Below, one piece after another: positions 32,762 to 41,323 of a DNA stretch of 64,000 nucleotides. Position 1 is the stretch's first letter. Each line of letters opens with the position of its first letter. Position numbers and translations under genes: made by a program. The notes under the pieces were generated by a model. That model searched no databases. It saw nothing but the letters and a program-made list of their open reading frames with translations, and had not been told where the DNA came from. Source of the stretch: JAGWBJ01 sp964291465 (GTDB taxonomy: Bacteria; Chloroflexota; Dehalococcoidia; Lucifugimonadales; JAGWBF01); contig OZ219931.1 in assembly GCA_964291465.2 (NCBI GenBank), forward strand, positions 62,001 to 126,000. The letters run 5' to 3'.

Positions 32762-33331
32762 GTGACACGAGCGGAGGAGATCCAAAAGCACCAGCCGGTA
32801 CGGGGGCCCAGGGTCAAGAAGGGCCTGGTCATCGTCAACACGGGGGACGGCAAGGGCAAGACCACCGCCGCCATGGGCGTGCTGTTCCGCGCCTGGGGCA
32901 GGGACATGCGGGTCGTCATGCTCCAGTTCATCAAGCACACCACCGCCAGGTTCGGCGAGCAGCGGGCCGCCAAGAAGATCGGGGTGGACATGCTGGCCTA
33001 CGGGGACGGGTTTACCTGGCGGTCCAGGGACATGGAGCGCACCGAGGAGATGGCCCGCGTTCAGTGGGACGTTGCCAAGGAGAAGATCGCCGCGGGCCAG
33101 CATGACGTGGTCATCCTCGACGAGTTCACGTACCCGATGCAGTACGGCTGGGTGCCGGTCTCGGAGGTGCTGGAGGTCCTGAAGGCCCGGGACCCGGACC
33201 TGCACGTCATCATCACCGGCCGCAACGCCCCGCCGGAGCTGGTGGAGTACGCAGACCTGGTAACCGAGATGCGGGCGGTCAAGCATCCCTACCAAGAGGG
33301 GATCAAGGCCCAGCCCGGCATCGAGTTCTAG
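32762..33331 (+). CDS. cobO: Cob(I)yrinic acid a,c-diamide adenosyltransferase
   Basis: CobO/CobA/BtuR family, 189 residues. The P-loop is unusual for nucleotide orientation: VNTGDGKGKTTAAMG; then QFIKHT, ILDEFTYPMQYGW and the final ITGRNAPPELVEYADLVTEM, all standard. GTG start 32762. Attaches the 5'-deoxyadenosyl group to Co(I) corrinoids inside the operon, complementing CobB and CobQ. Distinct family from the PduO-type enzyme at 13789. Confidence 0.94.
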   Translation: MTRAEEIQKHQPVRGPRVKKGLVIVNTGDGKGKTTAAMGVLFRAWGRDMRVVMLQFIKHTTARFGEQRAAKKIGVDMLAYGDGFTWRSRDMERTEEMARVQWDVAKEKIAAGQHDVVILDEFTYPMQYGWVPVSEVLEVLKARDPDLHVIITGRNAPPELVEYADLVTEMRAVKHPYQEGIKAQPGIEF

Positions 33332-33437
33332 GCCGGGCTCTCGTTCCGCCTGTGTCGAGGGATGACTGTGGGTCAGCGCTTCGAAAGGAGCTGCCCATGA
33401 CGCCAGCCGCGCCGGACCTCCCGGGGGGAGTGTAGGC

Positions 33438-34166
33438 TTGTTGAGGCCCGACGGTCCCCCCTACGGTCCCAAGGGAGGATGTGGGGGCCCCCACCGCTTG
33501 CTGATGGTCCGGCATGGCGAGACGCCGTGGAACCTGGAGGGCAGGATTCAGGGCCACGCCGACGTGCCGCTGTCCGAGAGGGGCCGTGCCCAGGCAGCTG
33601 CCCTGGCCCGTCGGATTGCCCGGCTCCAGGTCCATGCCGCCTACGCCAGCGACCTGACCCGGACCATGCAGACCGCAGAGTCGGTGCTGGCCGGGCGGGA
33701 GGTGGCCCCTTCCCCCGTGCCCGAGCTGCGGGAGTTCTGCTATGGCCGCTGGGAGGGCATGACCCACCGGGAGGTGGAGCGTGAGGACCCGGCGGCATAC
33801 GCCGACATGATGACGCGCCGGCCGGACTTCGCTCCCCCCGGGGGCGAGAGCCTGCACCAGGTCGGGGCCAGGGTCTGCGGGTTCGCCTCGGGCCTCCGCG
33901 ACGCCATGTTCTCTGGGGACCCCAACGGCTTCCGGGGCCACTCCCTGGCCGGTCCGTGTGGAGGCGGGGGCAGCACCGTCCTGGTCGTGGGCCACGGGGG
34001 GTCGCTGAGGGCCCTGCTGGTCTGCCTGGTGGGCCTGCCGGTCTCTGTGGTGTGGAGCCTCTGGCTGGACACCGCCAGCCTTACCATCGTCGACCTGTAC
34101 CCGGACAACGCGGTCATGAAGCTGGTCAACGATACGTCGCACCTGAAGGTAGACGAGGGGCCGTGA
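33438..34166 (+). CDS. Histidine phosphatase family protein, possibly alpha-ribazole phosphatase
   Basis: 242-residue phosphoglycerate-mutase-fold phosphatase. Catalytic RHGETPWN with phospho-His at about residue 25, Arg in ASDLTRTMQTAE, Glu in ELREFCYGRWEG and the second His in VVGHGGSLRALL. In a cobalamin operon the best assignment is CobC-type alpha-ribazole-5'-phosphate phosphatase, used in lower-ligand attachment; this is by context. A Gly-rich insert (about 170-185) precedes the last motif. TTG 33438 after GGGGGGAG is the start; its stop overlaps the cobQ GTG. Confidence 0.8.
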   Translation: MLRPDGPPYGPKGGCGGPHRLLMVRHGETPWNLEGRIQGHADVPLSERGRAQAAALARRIARLQVHAAYASDLTRTMQTAESVLAGREVAPSPVPELREFCYGRWEGMTHREVEREDPAAYADMMTRRPDFAPPGGESLHQVGARVCGFASGLRDAMFSGDPNGFRGHSLAGPCGGGGSTVLVVGHGGSLRALLVCLVGLPVSVVWSLWLDTASLTIVDLYPDNAVMKLVNDTSHLKVDEGP

Positions 34167-35731
34167 CGGCCAGGGTGCTGATGGTCCAGGGGACCGCCTC
34201 CCACGTGGGCAAGAGTGTGCTGGTGGCGGCCCTCTGCCGCATATTCCGCCAGGACGGCTACAGCGTCGCGCCCTTCAAGGCCCAGAACATGTCCAACAAC
34301 TCCTACGTTACCCCCGAGGGCGGCGAGATAGGCCGCGCCCAGGCGGTGCAGGCCGAGGCCGCGGGCATCGAGCCGTCGGTGGAGATGAACCCGGTCCTCC
34401 TCAAGCCCGAGGCCGACAGCCGGTCCCAGATCGTGCTCCTGGGAAAGCCCCAGGGGTCGGCCGGCGGCTCCTATTTCGCCCAGGTCAAGCCGAGGTTGTG
34501 GCAGGCCATCGCCGCGTCCTTGGACAGCCTGCGAGACCGGTACGACGTGGTGGTCATAGAGGGGGCGGGAAGCCCCGCCGAGATAAACCTGAAGCAGCAC
34601 GAGATCGTGAACATGCGCGTGGCCCGCTACTGCGGCGCGCCCGTGCTGCTGGTGGGCGACATCGACCGGGGCGGCATATTCGCATCCCTGGTGGGCACAA
34701 TGGAGCTGCTGGACCCCGAGGAGCGGGAGTGCGTCAAGGGGTTCGTGGTCAACAAGTTCAGGGGCAACGTGGACCTGCTGAAGCCCGGCCTGGCGTTCCT
34801 GGAGGAGAGGACCGGGGTCCCCGTGGCCGGGGTGGTCCCGTACTACTACGACATCGACATACCCGAGGAGGACGCGGTGCCCCTGGAGCAGCGCCGCCGG
34901 ATGAAGGAGCGGACGGACTACCTGCTGGACATCGCCGTCATCGGGTTCCCCCACATCTCCAACTTCGACGACTTCGACCCGCTGGTGCGGGAGCCGGGCG
35001 TCAGGCTGCGGTACGTGGAGGCCCACGACGAGCTGGGCCAGCCGGACATGGTGGTGCTGCCGGGGACCAAGACCACCGTTCGCGACCTTGAGTGGATGCG
35101 GGAGCGGGGCTTCGCCCACCGCCTGCGGCAGCTCGCCAGCGACGGGGTGGCGGTGGTGGGCATATGCGGCGGCTACCAGATGCTGGGAGACCTGATCCTG
35201 GACCCCCAGGGAATCGAAGCCGACGAGCCCCGGACCCCCGGGCTGCAGCTCCTGCCGGTGACCACCGTCTTCGAAGGGACCAAGGAGACATCCAGGGTGA
35301 CGGGGGAGGTAACCGGCTCAGCCGGTCTCCTGGAGAGGGCGACGGGCACGACGCTGAAGGGCTACGAGATACACATGGGCAGGACCTCTCTATCGCCGGG
35401 AGGCCGGGGGCCGGGAGTGCGGCGGCTGATGGGTTCTGCGCCGTTCCTCCTGAAAGAGCGTTCCGGCCGCCCCGTGGAGCACCTGGACGGGGCGGCGGAC
35501 TCCGCGGGCATGGTGCTGGGGACCTACCTCCACGGCCTCTTCTACAACCAGTCAGTCCGGGCCTCGGTGCTGGAGGCCCTGGCCGAGAGGAAGGGGGTAT
35601 CCCTGCCGGAGTCTGACGGGGACGCCGCCCACTCCAACGACGCCGAGTACGACAAGCTGGCGGCCCTGGTGAGGGGCAGCCTGCGCATCGACCTGGTCTA
35701 TGGCATGATGGGCCTGCGGCCCCCCCGCTAG
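34163..35731 (+). CDS. cobQ: Cobyric acid synthase
   Basis: CobQ, 522 residues, amidates carboxylates b, d, e and g. N-terminal P-loop-like GTASHVGKSVLVAALCRIF, PFKAQNMSNNSYVT, EGAGSPAEINL and DIDRGGIFAS; C-terminal amidotransferase with Cys in VGICGGYQMLG and His in TYLHGLF. GTG 34163 overlaps the preceding stop as GTGA. End of the cobalamin operon; a new promoter starts 20 bp downstream. No cobD, cobU, cobS or cobT is seen here. Confidence 0.95.
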   Translation: MTARVLMVQGTASHVGKSVLVAALCRIFRQDGYSVAPFKAQNMSNNSYVTPEGGEIGRAQAVQAEAAGIEPSVEMNPVLLKPEADSRSQIVLLGKPQGSAGGSYFAQVKPRLWQAIAASLDSLRDRYDVVVIEGAGSPAEINLKQHEIVNMRVARYCGAPVLLVGDIDRGGIFASLVGTMELLDPEERECVKGFVVNKFRGNVDLLKPGLAFLEERTGVPVAGVVPYYYDIDIPEEDAVPLEQRRRMKERTDYLLDIAVIGFPHISNFDDFDPLVREPGVRLRYVEAHDELGQPDMVVLPGTKTTVRDLEWMRERGFAHRLRQLASDGVAVVGICGGYQMLGDLILDPQGIEADEPRTPGLQLLPVTTVFEGTKETSRVTGEVTGSAGLLERATGTTLKGYEIHMGRTSLSPGGRGPGVRRLMGSAPFLLKERSGRPVEHLDGAADSAGMVLGTYLHGLFYNQSVRASVLEALAERKGVSLPESDGDAAHSNDAEYDKLAALVRGSLRIDLVYGMMGLRPPR

Positions 35732-35750
35732 AGAGCCTCCCTGGCCGAGC

Positions 35751-35779
35751 TTGACACCTCCCGGCGCCCTCCCCATACT
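35751..35779 (+). promoter_or_regulatory. Promoter of the amidase/hydantoinase-type hydrolase
   Basis: TTGACA (35751-35756), 17-bp spacer, CATACT (35774-35779). Expected +1 near 35786, leader of about 24 nt with GGAGG. Confidence 0.75.
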
Positions 35780-35809
35780 CGTGTCTATCCCCTTTCGGAG
35801 GTGCCCGCC

Positions 35810-37051
35810 ATGGCCGCTCCCACCGTCAACGGACGGCGTCTGAACGCCACCATCGAGGCCCTGGGCAAGATCGGAGAGACGCCCGAGGGGATGCAGCGGG
35901 TCGCCTTCTCCCCCGCCGACGTGGATGGAAGGCGGTACGTCATGGACCTGATGTCGGAGGCGGGCCTCCAGGTCCGGATGGACGCCGCCGGGAACATCAT
36001 CGGGCGCAGGGAGGGCAGCGACCGCCGCGCTCCGGCCATCGCCCTGGGCTCCCACGTGGACACGGTGCCCAGCGGCGGCAAGTACGACGGCGCCCTGGGC
36101 GTGCTGGCAGCCATCGAGTCGGCCCGCACACTCGACGACCACGGCATCACCACCAGGCACCCCCTGGAGGTATTGGTGTTCACCAACGAGGAGGGCACCA
36201 CCTTCAACCGCTGGCTCCTGGGCAGCCGGGCCATGGCCGGCGTCTGGGACAAGGCCGACCTGGATGCCGCCGACCCGGCGGGGACCAGCCTGGCGGAGTA
36301 CTTCCCCAGGATCGGCGGAGACCTGGACCGTATCGAGGAGGCTGTCCGGCGGGAGGGCGACCTGCACGCCTACCTGGAGCTGCACATCGAGCAGGGTCCC
36401 GTGCTGCACCGGGGCTCGGTCCCCGTCGGCGTGGTGTCGGGAATAACGGGCCGGTCGGTCTTCCAGGTCGTTGCCAAGGGGACGGCCAACCATGCGGGCA
36501 CCACTCCCATGGACAACCGGCGCGACGCCCTGCTGGCCGCCTCCAGGCTGATCACGGCGGTGAACACGATAGTCGCCGAGGAGGAGACCTGCCGGGTGGG
36601 GACGGTGGGCACCGTGGCGGTCAAGCCCACCAGCGCCGTGAACGTCATCCCCGGAGAGGTGGAGCTGGGGGTGGAGTTCCGCGACATAGACATGGAGTCC
36701 CTGGACCACGCCGAGCGCCGCCTCAACGAGGTGGCCAGGGACATCGCCGCAGCCACCGACACGGAGGTCGTGATAAAGCGGCTGGAGCGGGGCCTGTCTT
36801 GCCCCATCGGCGGAGACGTCAGGGAGGTGGTGGCGAGGGCGGCCCGCAACCTGGGCCTGGAGTCCATTGTCATACCCAGCGGGGCGGGGCACGACGCCCA
36901 GGCCATCGCCAACATCACCCGGGCGGGCATGATCTTCGTCCCCAGCGTCGACGGCATCAGCCACTCCAGGGAGGAGTACACGACGCCCCAGGACTGCGTC
37001 AACGGCGCCAACGTGCTCCTCAACACCATGCTGGACCTGGACCGGGCGTAG
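35810..37051 (+). CDS. M20-family Zn-dependent amidase (N-carbamoyl-amino-acid hydrolase/allantoate amidohydrolase-like)
   Basis: 413-residue di-zinc hydrolase of the HyuC/AllC group. Metal ligands: His-Asp in ALGSHVDTVPSGGKYDGALG, Glu pair in VFTNEEGTTF, His in YLELHIEQGPVL and the C-terminal VDGISHSREE. GTANHAGTTPMDNRRDAL marks the dimerisation/substrate region. It hydrolyses N-carbamoyl or ureido substrates in pyrimidine or hydantoin breakdown; exact substrate unknown. ATG 35810 is eight bases after GGAGG; a GTG at 35801 overlaps the Shine-Dalgarno and is rejected. Confidence 0.9.
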   Translation: MAAPTVNGRRLNATIEALGKIGETPEGMQRVAFSPADVDGRRYVMDLMSEAGLQVRMDAAGNIIGRREGSDRRAPAIALGSHVDTVPSGGKYDGALGVLAAIESARTLDDHGITTRHPLEVLVFTNEEGTTFNRWLLGSRAMAGVWDKADLDAADPAGTSLAEYFPRIGGDLDRIEEAVRREGDLHAYLELHIEQGPVLHRGSVPVGVVSGITGRSVFQVVAKGTANHAGTTPMDNRRDALLAASRLITAVNTIVAEEETCRVGTVGTVAVKPTSAVNVIPGEVELGVEFRDIDMESLDHAERRLNEVARDIAAATDTEVVIKRLERGLSCPIGGDVREVVARAARNLGLESIVIPSGAGHDAQAIANITRAGMIFVPSVDGISHSREEYTTPQDCVNGANVLLNTMLDLDRA

Positions 37052-37069
37052 GGCCGGCAGGCTGGAGGC

Positions 37070-37753
37070 TCAGGCGGGCCCCAAATGCCTGGGCAGCCAC
37101 TCCCCCAGGAGCTCGTGTAGATCGTCGCGGCACTCCCGCAGGCCGTGCTCCGCGCCGTCGTACAGCACCAGCTCCTTGGGCTCCCGGGCCCATCCGTAGA
37201 TCCGCCGGGCGCACCAGGCCGGCAGGCGGGTGTCCGCCGTGCCGTGGACTATCAGCAGCGGCCGGGGCGAAACGCGGGGAGCGCCCTGGGCGCCGTGGGT
37301 CTGGGAGGAGAGGGCCACCACCGCCGATACGTCCGGGCTGAACGCGGCGGCGGCGATCACCACCGCGCCGCCGAAGGAGTGGCCCACGAGGGCGACCCGG
37401 GGGCGCCCCCGGGACTTCAGCGCCTCCACGCCGATGAGAGCGTCCCAGACCGACTCGTCCAGGTCGGCGGGGTGGCGGTAGTCCAGCCGCAGGGAGGTCA
37501 GTCCCAGGGCCGTGAGCTCCTCGGACAGGGTCTCGTAGATGCCCTCCGCAGGGCCCGTGTACCCTCCCCGTGCGCCGCACACCCACAGCACGGCTCCCCC
37601 GGCGGGCCGGTCCGGCTCGTGCAGGATGGCCCGTATGGCGCCGCGAGTGGTGGAGAGGACCACTCCTCGGCCGGTGGCGCCCTCGGGCAGGGCCGTCCCT
37701 TCTACCCTCAGCAGCGACGACGCCACCGAGCGCCGCAGCTCCTCATCGCTCAT
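37070..37753 (-). CDS. Alpha/beta hydrolase (dienelactone-hydrolase-like)
   Basis: 227-residue hydrolase with nucleophile elbow VGHSFGG (Ser at about 125), acid in HGTADTRLP and His in GAEHGLRE. A glycine-rich oxyanion stretch VCGARGGYTGP precedes. Probably a carboxylesterase or related enzyme in the cytoplasm; no signal sequence. Convergent with the M20 hydrolase (18 bp) and 30 bp downstream of the amidohydrolase gene on the same strand, so likely co-transcribed with it. Confidence 0.85.
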   Translation of the reverse strand: MSDEELRRSVASSLLRVEGTALPEGATGRGVVLSTTRGAIRAILHEPDRPAGGAVLWVCGARGGYTGPAEGIYETLSEELTALGLTSLRLDYRHPADLDESVWDALIGVEALKSRGRPRVALVGHSFGGAVVIAAAAFSPDVSAVVALSSQTHGAQGAPRVSPRPLLIVHGTADTRLPAWCARRIYGWAREPKELVLYDGAEHGLRECRDDLHELLGEWLPRHLGPA

Positions 37754-37783
37754 GACTCGCCCCGCCTGCCGGACCCGCTGCCG

Positions 37784-38962
37784 CTACCGGACTCTCCGGC
37801 CGGCCTGGAACACCGCCCACACGTTCCGCAAGGCCCCGATGTCAGAGAGAGGGTCGCCGTCGATGAGCACCATGTCGGCCTGCTTGCCCACCTCGATGGT
37901 GCCGGCCAGCTCCTGGATGCCCATCAGCTCGGCCCCCTCCCGGGTGGCCGACTCCAGGGCCGCGGCGGGTGACATGCCCGAGTCGACCATCAGCTCCAGC
38001 TCCCTGGCGATGAAGCCGTGGCGGGCAGGGGAGCCGCCGGCGTCGGTACCGGCGGCGATGCGCACCCCGGCGGCCAGCGCCCTCTTGAAGCTGGCTATGG
38101 AGTTCTCCTTGCGGGACGCCAGGTCCGCCCGCTGGCCGTCGGTCATGCCGTAGAGGGCTCCCAGGCGCTCCCGGGCGTCCCAGGTGGACATGGTGGGGAC
38201 GAAGTAGGTGCCCCGCTGGGCCATCAGGGCGCAGGTCTCCTCGTCCAGGTAGGTGCCGTGCTCCACCGAGTCTATGCCCGCCTCCACGGCCTGGCGGCTG
38301 CCCTCGTAGCCGTGGCAGTGGGCCGCAATCTTAAGTCCGGCCTCGTGGGCGGTGCGTACGGCGGCCTCCAGGGCCGCGGGTCCCAGGCTGGCGAACTGGT
38401 CGCCGTTGAGCCTGAAGCCCGTGGCCCCGACCTTTATCATCCCGGCCCCGCGCTCGATCATCTCCCGGATGCCCAGCACCAGCTCCTCGGTGGTGTTCAT
38501 GTCCCGGGTCAGTGCCGCGGGCCAGGTGCCCGGAAACTGGAACCACTCCCCGCTGGCGACGATCCGGGGACCCATGATGGCCCCCGACGCCGTCTGCCGT
38601 GCGACGAGGATGTTGATGGCGTGCCTGGCGCCCACGTCCCGGGCGGAGGTCACCCCAGACATGAGGGCCCGGCGGCAGTTGCCCACGGCCTTGAGGGTGA
38701 AGGTGTCGTGGCTGTCGCCCAGGAGCCGCTCCATGCTGTCCATGCCGCCGTCCCCGGTGAAGTGCTCGTGGCAGTCGATCATGCCGGGGATCAGGGTCAG
38801 GCCCTCTCCGTTGATGTCCTCCTGGTGGACGGTGGTCCTGGGCCGCGCCGTCTCCCCGCCGATCCAGTGGACCACGCCGTTGGAGACCTCCACGCTGACC
38901 CGTTGCACGGGGGCGGCTCCCGTCCCGTCGATGAGCCTTACGTTACGAATGACGCTATCCAA
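37784..38962 (-). CDS. Imidazolonepropionase-like amidohydrolase
   Basis: About 392 residues, subtype III amidohydrolase (TIGR/HutI-like, prolidase-type). Metal motif in MIDCHEHFTG (HxH), carbamylated-Lys region KVGATGF, His residues in IAAHCHGYEG and DSVEHGTYL, and the last Asp in AAGTDAGGSPARHG. N-terminal IRNVRLIDGTGAAPVQ forms the beta-sandwich. TTG 38962 after GGGGGG is preferred to ATG 38998, because that ATG lies inside the -10 element of the promoter at 38997-39026. Substrate may be a dipeptide or cyclic amide. Confidence 0.88.
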   Translation of the reverse strand: MDSVIRNVRLIDGTGAAPVQRVSVEVSNGVVHWIGGETARPRTTVHQEDINGEGLTLIPGMIDCHEHFTGDGGMDSMERLLGDSHDTFTLKAVGNCRRALMSGVTSARDVGARHAINILVARQTASGAIMGPRIVASGEWFQFPGTWPAALTRDMNTTEELVLGIREMIERGAGMIKVGATGFRLNGDQFASLGPAALEAAVRTAHEAGLKIAAHCHGYEGSRQAVEAGIDSVEHGTYLDEETCALMAQRGTYFVPTMSTWDARERLGALYGMTDGQRADLASRKENSIASFKRALAAGVRIAAGTDAGGSPARHGFIARELELMVDSGMSPAAALESATREGAELMGIQELAGTIEVGKQADMVLIDGDPLSDIGALRNVWAVFQAGRRVR

Positions 38963-38996
38963 CAGGCCCCCCTTTCCCGCTCGCGCAGTTTGCGCC

Positions 38997-39026
38997 ATAC
39001 TAGTGCCCGGATTCTCCCAGTGTCAA
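38997..39026 (-). promoter_or_regulatory. Promoter of the amidohydrolase at 38962
   Basis: Minus strand: TTGACA (39026-39021), 18-bp spacer, TAGTAT (39002-38997). The +1 falls near 38990, downstream of the first in-frame ATG, which therefore cannot be the start. Confidence 0.75.
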
Positions 39027-39068
39027 GGCAGGTTCCCTCGGCCGGGCGTCTCCGGGACCGCGTAGGGG

Positions 39069-39077
39069 TGTTAGAAT
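39069..39077 (+). promoter_or_regulatory. Extended -10 promoter of the MmgE/PrpD gene
   Basis: TG-T-TAGAAT, with TAGAAT at 39072-39077. No convincing -35. Leader about 62 nt with GGGAGAGGAG near the ATG. Confidence 0.5.
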
Positions 39078-39146
39078 GGTCTCGTACCCGGGGCCTCGTG
39101 TCCCGGTGGCCCTCGGCTGGAACGGACTTGGGAGAGGAGCGGCGAC

Positions 39147-40523
39147 ATGGACGCGACGGCGCGCCGCATCAGCGACTACACGGTCCGGTTGGAGTACTCC
39201 CATCTGCCTCCGGAGACGGTCCACCAGGCCAAGCGCAGGATCATAGACGCACTGGGGTGCGCCATGGGAGGCTACGGCAGCGGTCCGGCAAGGATCGCCC
39301 GCCGCCTGGCCTCCCGCAGCCGTGGCTCGCCCCCCGCCACCGTCCTGGGCGGGGTGCCGGCCACCTCCCCCGAGATGGCGGCCTTCGCCAACACGGTCAT
39401 GCTGCGGTACCTGGACTGCAACGACACCTTCGTATCCGCGGGCACGGGGCATCCCAGCGACATGATTCCCGCCGTGATGGCCGCCTGTGAAATCGCCGGA
39501 GGCCCGGGAAAGACCCTCCTCACCGGCACGGTCCTCGCCTACGAGGTATGCGGCAGGTTCTCCGAAGAGGTGTCCATAGACGGGCAGGGTTGGGACCAGG
39601 GCATCTTTTCGGTCATCGGGGCGGCCTGCGGCGCGGCCAAGGCCCTGGGCCTGTCCAGGGAGCAGACCGCCCACGCCGTCTCCATGGCGGTGGTCCCCAA
39701 CGTGCCCCTGCGCCAGACGCGGGCGGGGGAGCTGTCCATGTGGAAGGGGTGCGCCACCGCGGCGGCCACGCGCAATGGGGTGTTCGCGGCCCTGCTGGCC
39801 CAGGAGGGGCTGGAGGGCCCCTTCGAGCCCTTCGAGGGCAGGCACGGCCTGTACGAGCAGGCCACCGGCCCCATCGACCTGGGGGAGCTGGGCGGCGACG
39901 GGGCCCCGTTCAGGTTGGACCGCACCAGCCTGAAGTTCTACCCCTCCCAGATCCACACCCAGGGGCCCGTGGCCCTGGCCCTGGAGCTGAGGGACCGGGT
40001 CGGCCTAGAGGACGTCGCGGCCATCAATCTGGAAACGTACCGGACGGCATGGCACAGCGCCGGCAGGGAGCCGGAGAAATGGGACCCGAAGACCCGGGAG
40101 ACCGCCGACCACAGCCTGCCCTACATGATATCCGTGGCCTTTTGCGACGGCCGGGTCGGCGCCGACAGCTTCACGCCGGACCGGGTGCTGGACCCGGCGC
40201 TGCGTCCCCTGATGAGGAAGGTCCACGTGAGCGAGGCCCCGTCCTTCACCGCCCGCTACCCGGCGGAGCAGCCGTGCCGCATGGAGGTGGTGAGCCGCTC
40301 CGGAGAGCGGTTCTACGCGGAGACGTCCCACCCCAAGGGGCACCCCATGAACCCCCTGACCGACGCCGAGCTGGAGGACAAGTTCCACGACTTGGCCCGG
40401 GACGTCCTTGCGAAGGAGCGACGTGACCGCGCCCTGGAGGCTCTGTGGGGCCTGGAGCGGGTCGACGAGATCGGACCGCTCCTGGGACTGTTCCGGTGTG
40501 ACGGGGATGGTGGGCAGCGGTGA
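39147..40523 (+). CDS. MmgE/PrpD family protein (second copy)
   Basis: 458 residues, clearly paralogous to the protein at 24708: both share AKR/RTK..IDALGCA.G.Y, MLRYLDCNDTF vs MVRYLDFNDGY, MWKGCA and ETADHSLPYMISVAF. Dehydratase/epimerase fold of unknown substrate. Together with a following cysteine-cluster gene it forms a two-gene operon (GTGA overlap). It differs from copy one in the N-domain loop, so the two may work on different organic acids. Confidence 0.88.
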   Translation: MDATARRISDYTVRLEYSHLPPETVHQAKRRIIDALGCAMGGYGSGPARIARRLASRSRGSPPATVLGGVPATSPEMAAFANTVMLRYLDCNDTFVSAGTGHPSDMIPAVMAACEIAGGPGKTLLTGTVLAYEVCGRFSEEVSIDGQGWDQGIFSVIGAACGAAKALGLSREQTAHAVSMAVVPNVPLRQTRAGELSMWKGCATAAATRNGVFAALLAQEGLEGPFEPFEGRHGLYEQATGPIDLGELGGDGAPFRLDRTSLKFYPSQIHTQGPVALALELRDRVGLEDVAAINLETYRTAWHSAGREPEKWDPKTRETADHSLPYMISVAFCDGRVGADSFTPDRVLDPALRPLMRKVHVSEAPSFTARYPAEQPCRMEVVSRSGERFYAETSHPKGHPMNPLTDAELEDKFHDLARDVLAKERRDRALEALWGLERVDEIGPLLGLFRCDGDGGQR

Positions 40524-40879
40524 TACGGGCCGTCGACGTCGGGGAAGCGTCCTCCATATGCATGGGCCGCTGCCGGGCCGCCTGTTGCCAGGGCCCGCTG
40601 GTGCTGCGGCTGAGCAGGGAGGAGGTCGACGGCTTCAGGGCCCGGGCGGCGGCCCTGGGACTCGGGGCGGTGCGGGCCCGGACCCTGGAGGACGGCGGCG
40701 CCCTGGTGCGCTTCACCGACTATCCCGGGGACCGCTGCCCCATGCTGGACCCCGACACGTGGGCCTGCCGCATATACCCGGACCGGCCCCGCAGGTGCCG
40801 CGACTTCCCCGAGAGGCTCACGCCGGGCTGTCCCCTGTCCGAGGTGGTCTTCGGAGATGGAGACGCCGGCGGGGGCTAG
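40520..40879 (+). CDS. YkgJ-type cysteine cluster protein
   Basis: 119-residue protein with the CxxxCC-like N-terminal motif CMGRCRAACC and further cysteines in DRCPML, WACRIYPDRPRRCRDFP and GCPLS, the pattern of the YkgJ/Fe-S-or-Zn cluster family (PF03692). It likely binds a metal or Fe-S centre. GTG 40520 overlaps the stop of the MmgE/PrpD gene (GTGA), so translation is coupled; the pairing may mean it matures or assists that enzyme. Confidence 0.85.
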   Translation: MIRAVDVGEASSICMGRCRAACCQGPLVLRLSREEVDGFRARAAALGLGAVRARTLEDGGALVRFTDYPGDRCPMLDPDTWACRIYPDRPRRCRDFPERLTPGCPLSEVVFGDGDAGGG

Positions 40880-40904
40880 TTCGCCGCCGGCCCGTTGTCT
40901 TCCC

Positions 40905-40923
40905 GTGACGCGGGGTGCGTCAC
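40905..40923. terminator. Hairpin between convergent genes
   Basis: GTGACGC (40905-40911), loop GGGGT, GCGTCAC (40917-40923). It overlaps the stop codon of the minus-strand gene and lacks a T-run. Confidence 0.45.
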
Positions 40924-41237
40924 TCGGGCATGCCGGCGTCGATCCAGCGTTCGATTTCGGCGATCTCGTCCTCGGTCAGGAACGGTCCGCCCCGGGGCAT
41001 CCTGGGGATCATGCCCACTCCCTTTCGGAGGAACGTGACCAGGTGGGTCTCCCGTCCCGGCTTACCCGGCTCGATTAGCTGGCGGCGGTAGGGGCTGCTC
41101 GCGGCCAGCTCCTGGGGTGTGTCCCAGTAGTACTCGTGGATCCCGGGAGCGGGAGGCCCGTGCTTGGCCTCCCAGGCGGCCATGGACTTTTCGAGCAGCT
41201 CCTTGACCCGGGGCCAGGTGACCGGCTGGTCCGACAT
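40920..41237 (-). CDS. Small cytochrome-c-like C-terminal-domain protein without heme motif
   Basis: 105 residues. The end FLTEDEIAEIERWIDAGMPE is the last helix of planctomycete-type cytochrome c modules, and KGVGMIPRMPRGG resembles the Met-ligand loop, but no CxxCH is present and there is no cysteine at all. ATG 41237 with GGGAG upstream is chosen over a much longer frame. It follows the NHL propeller on the same strand, with a strong hairpin between. Function unknown. Confidence 0.65.
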   Translation of the reverse strand: MSDQPVTWPRVKELLEKSMAAWEAKHGPPAPGIHEYYWDTPQELAASSPYRRQLIEPGKPGRETHLVTFLRKGVGMIPRMPRGGPFLTEDEIAEIERWIDAGMPE

Positions 41238-41253
41238 CGCCACTCCCAAATCG

Positions 41254-41283
41254 GAAGCCCCCCGCGGGCCTCCGGGGGGCTTC
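41254..41283 (-). terminator. Strong hairpin between the NHL gene and the small cytochrome-like gene
   Basis: Perfect 11-bp stem GAAGCCCCCCG / CGGGGGGCTTC with an 8-nt loop. Read on the minus strand it follows the NHL gene by 40 bp, with only a short CGATTT after it. It may partly terminate, or lie in the leader of the next gene. Confidence 0.6.
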
Positions 41284-41323
41284 GTCGTTCTCGGCGGGGC
41301 CGGCTTGCACGGCCCCGAAACCC

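Noticed and set aside
38963..38998. ATG 38998 as start of the amidohydrolase
   Set aside because: It sits in the -10 hexamer, so it would not be transcribed; TTG 38962 has a Shine-Dalgarno.
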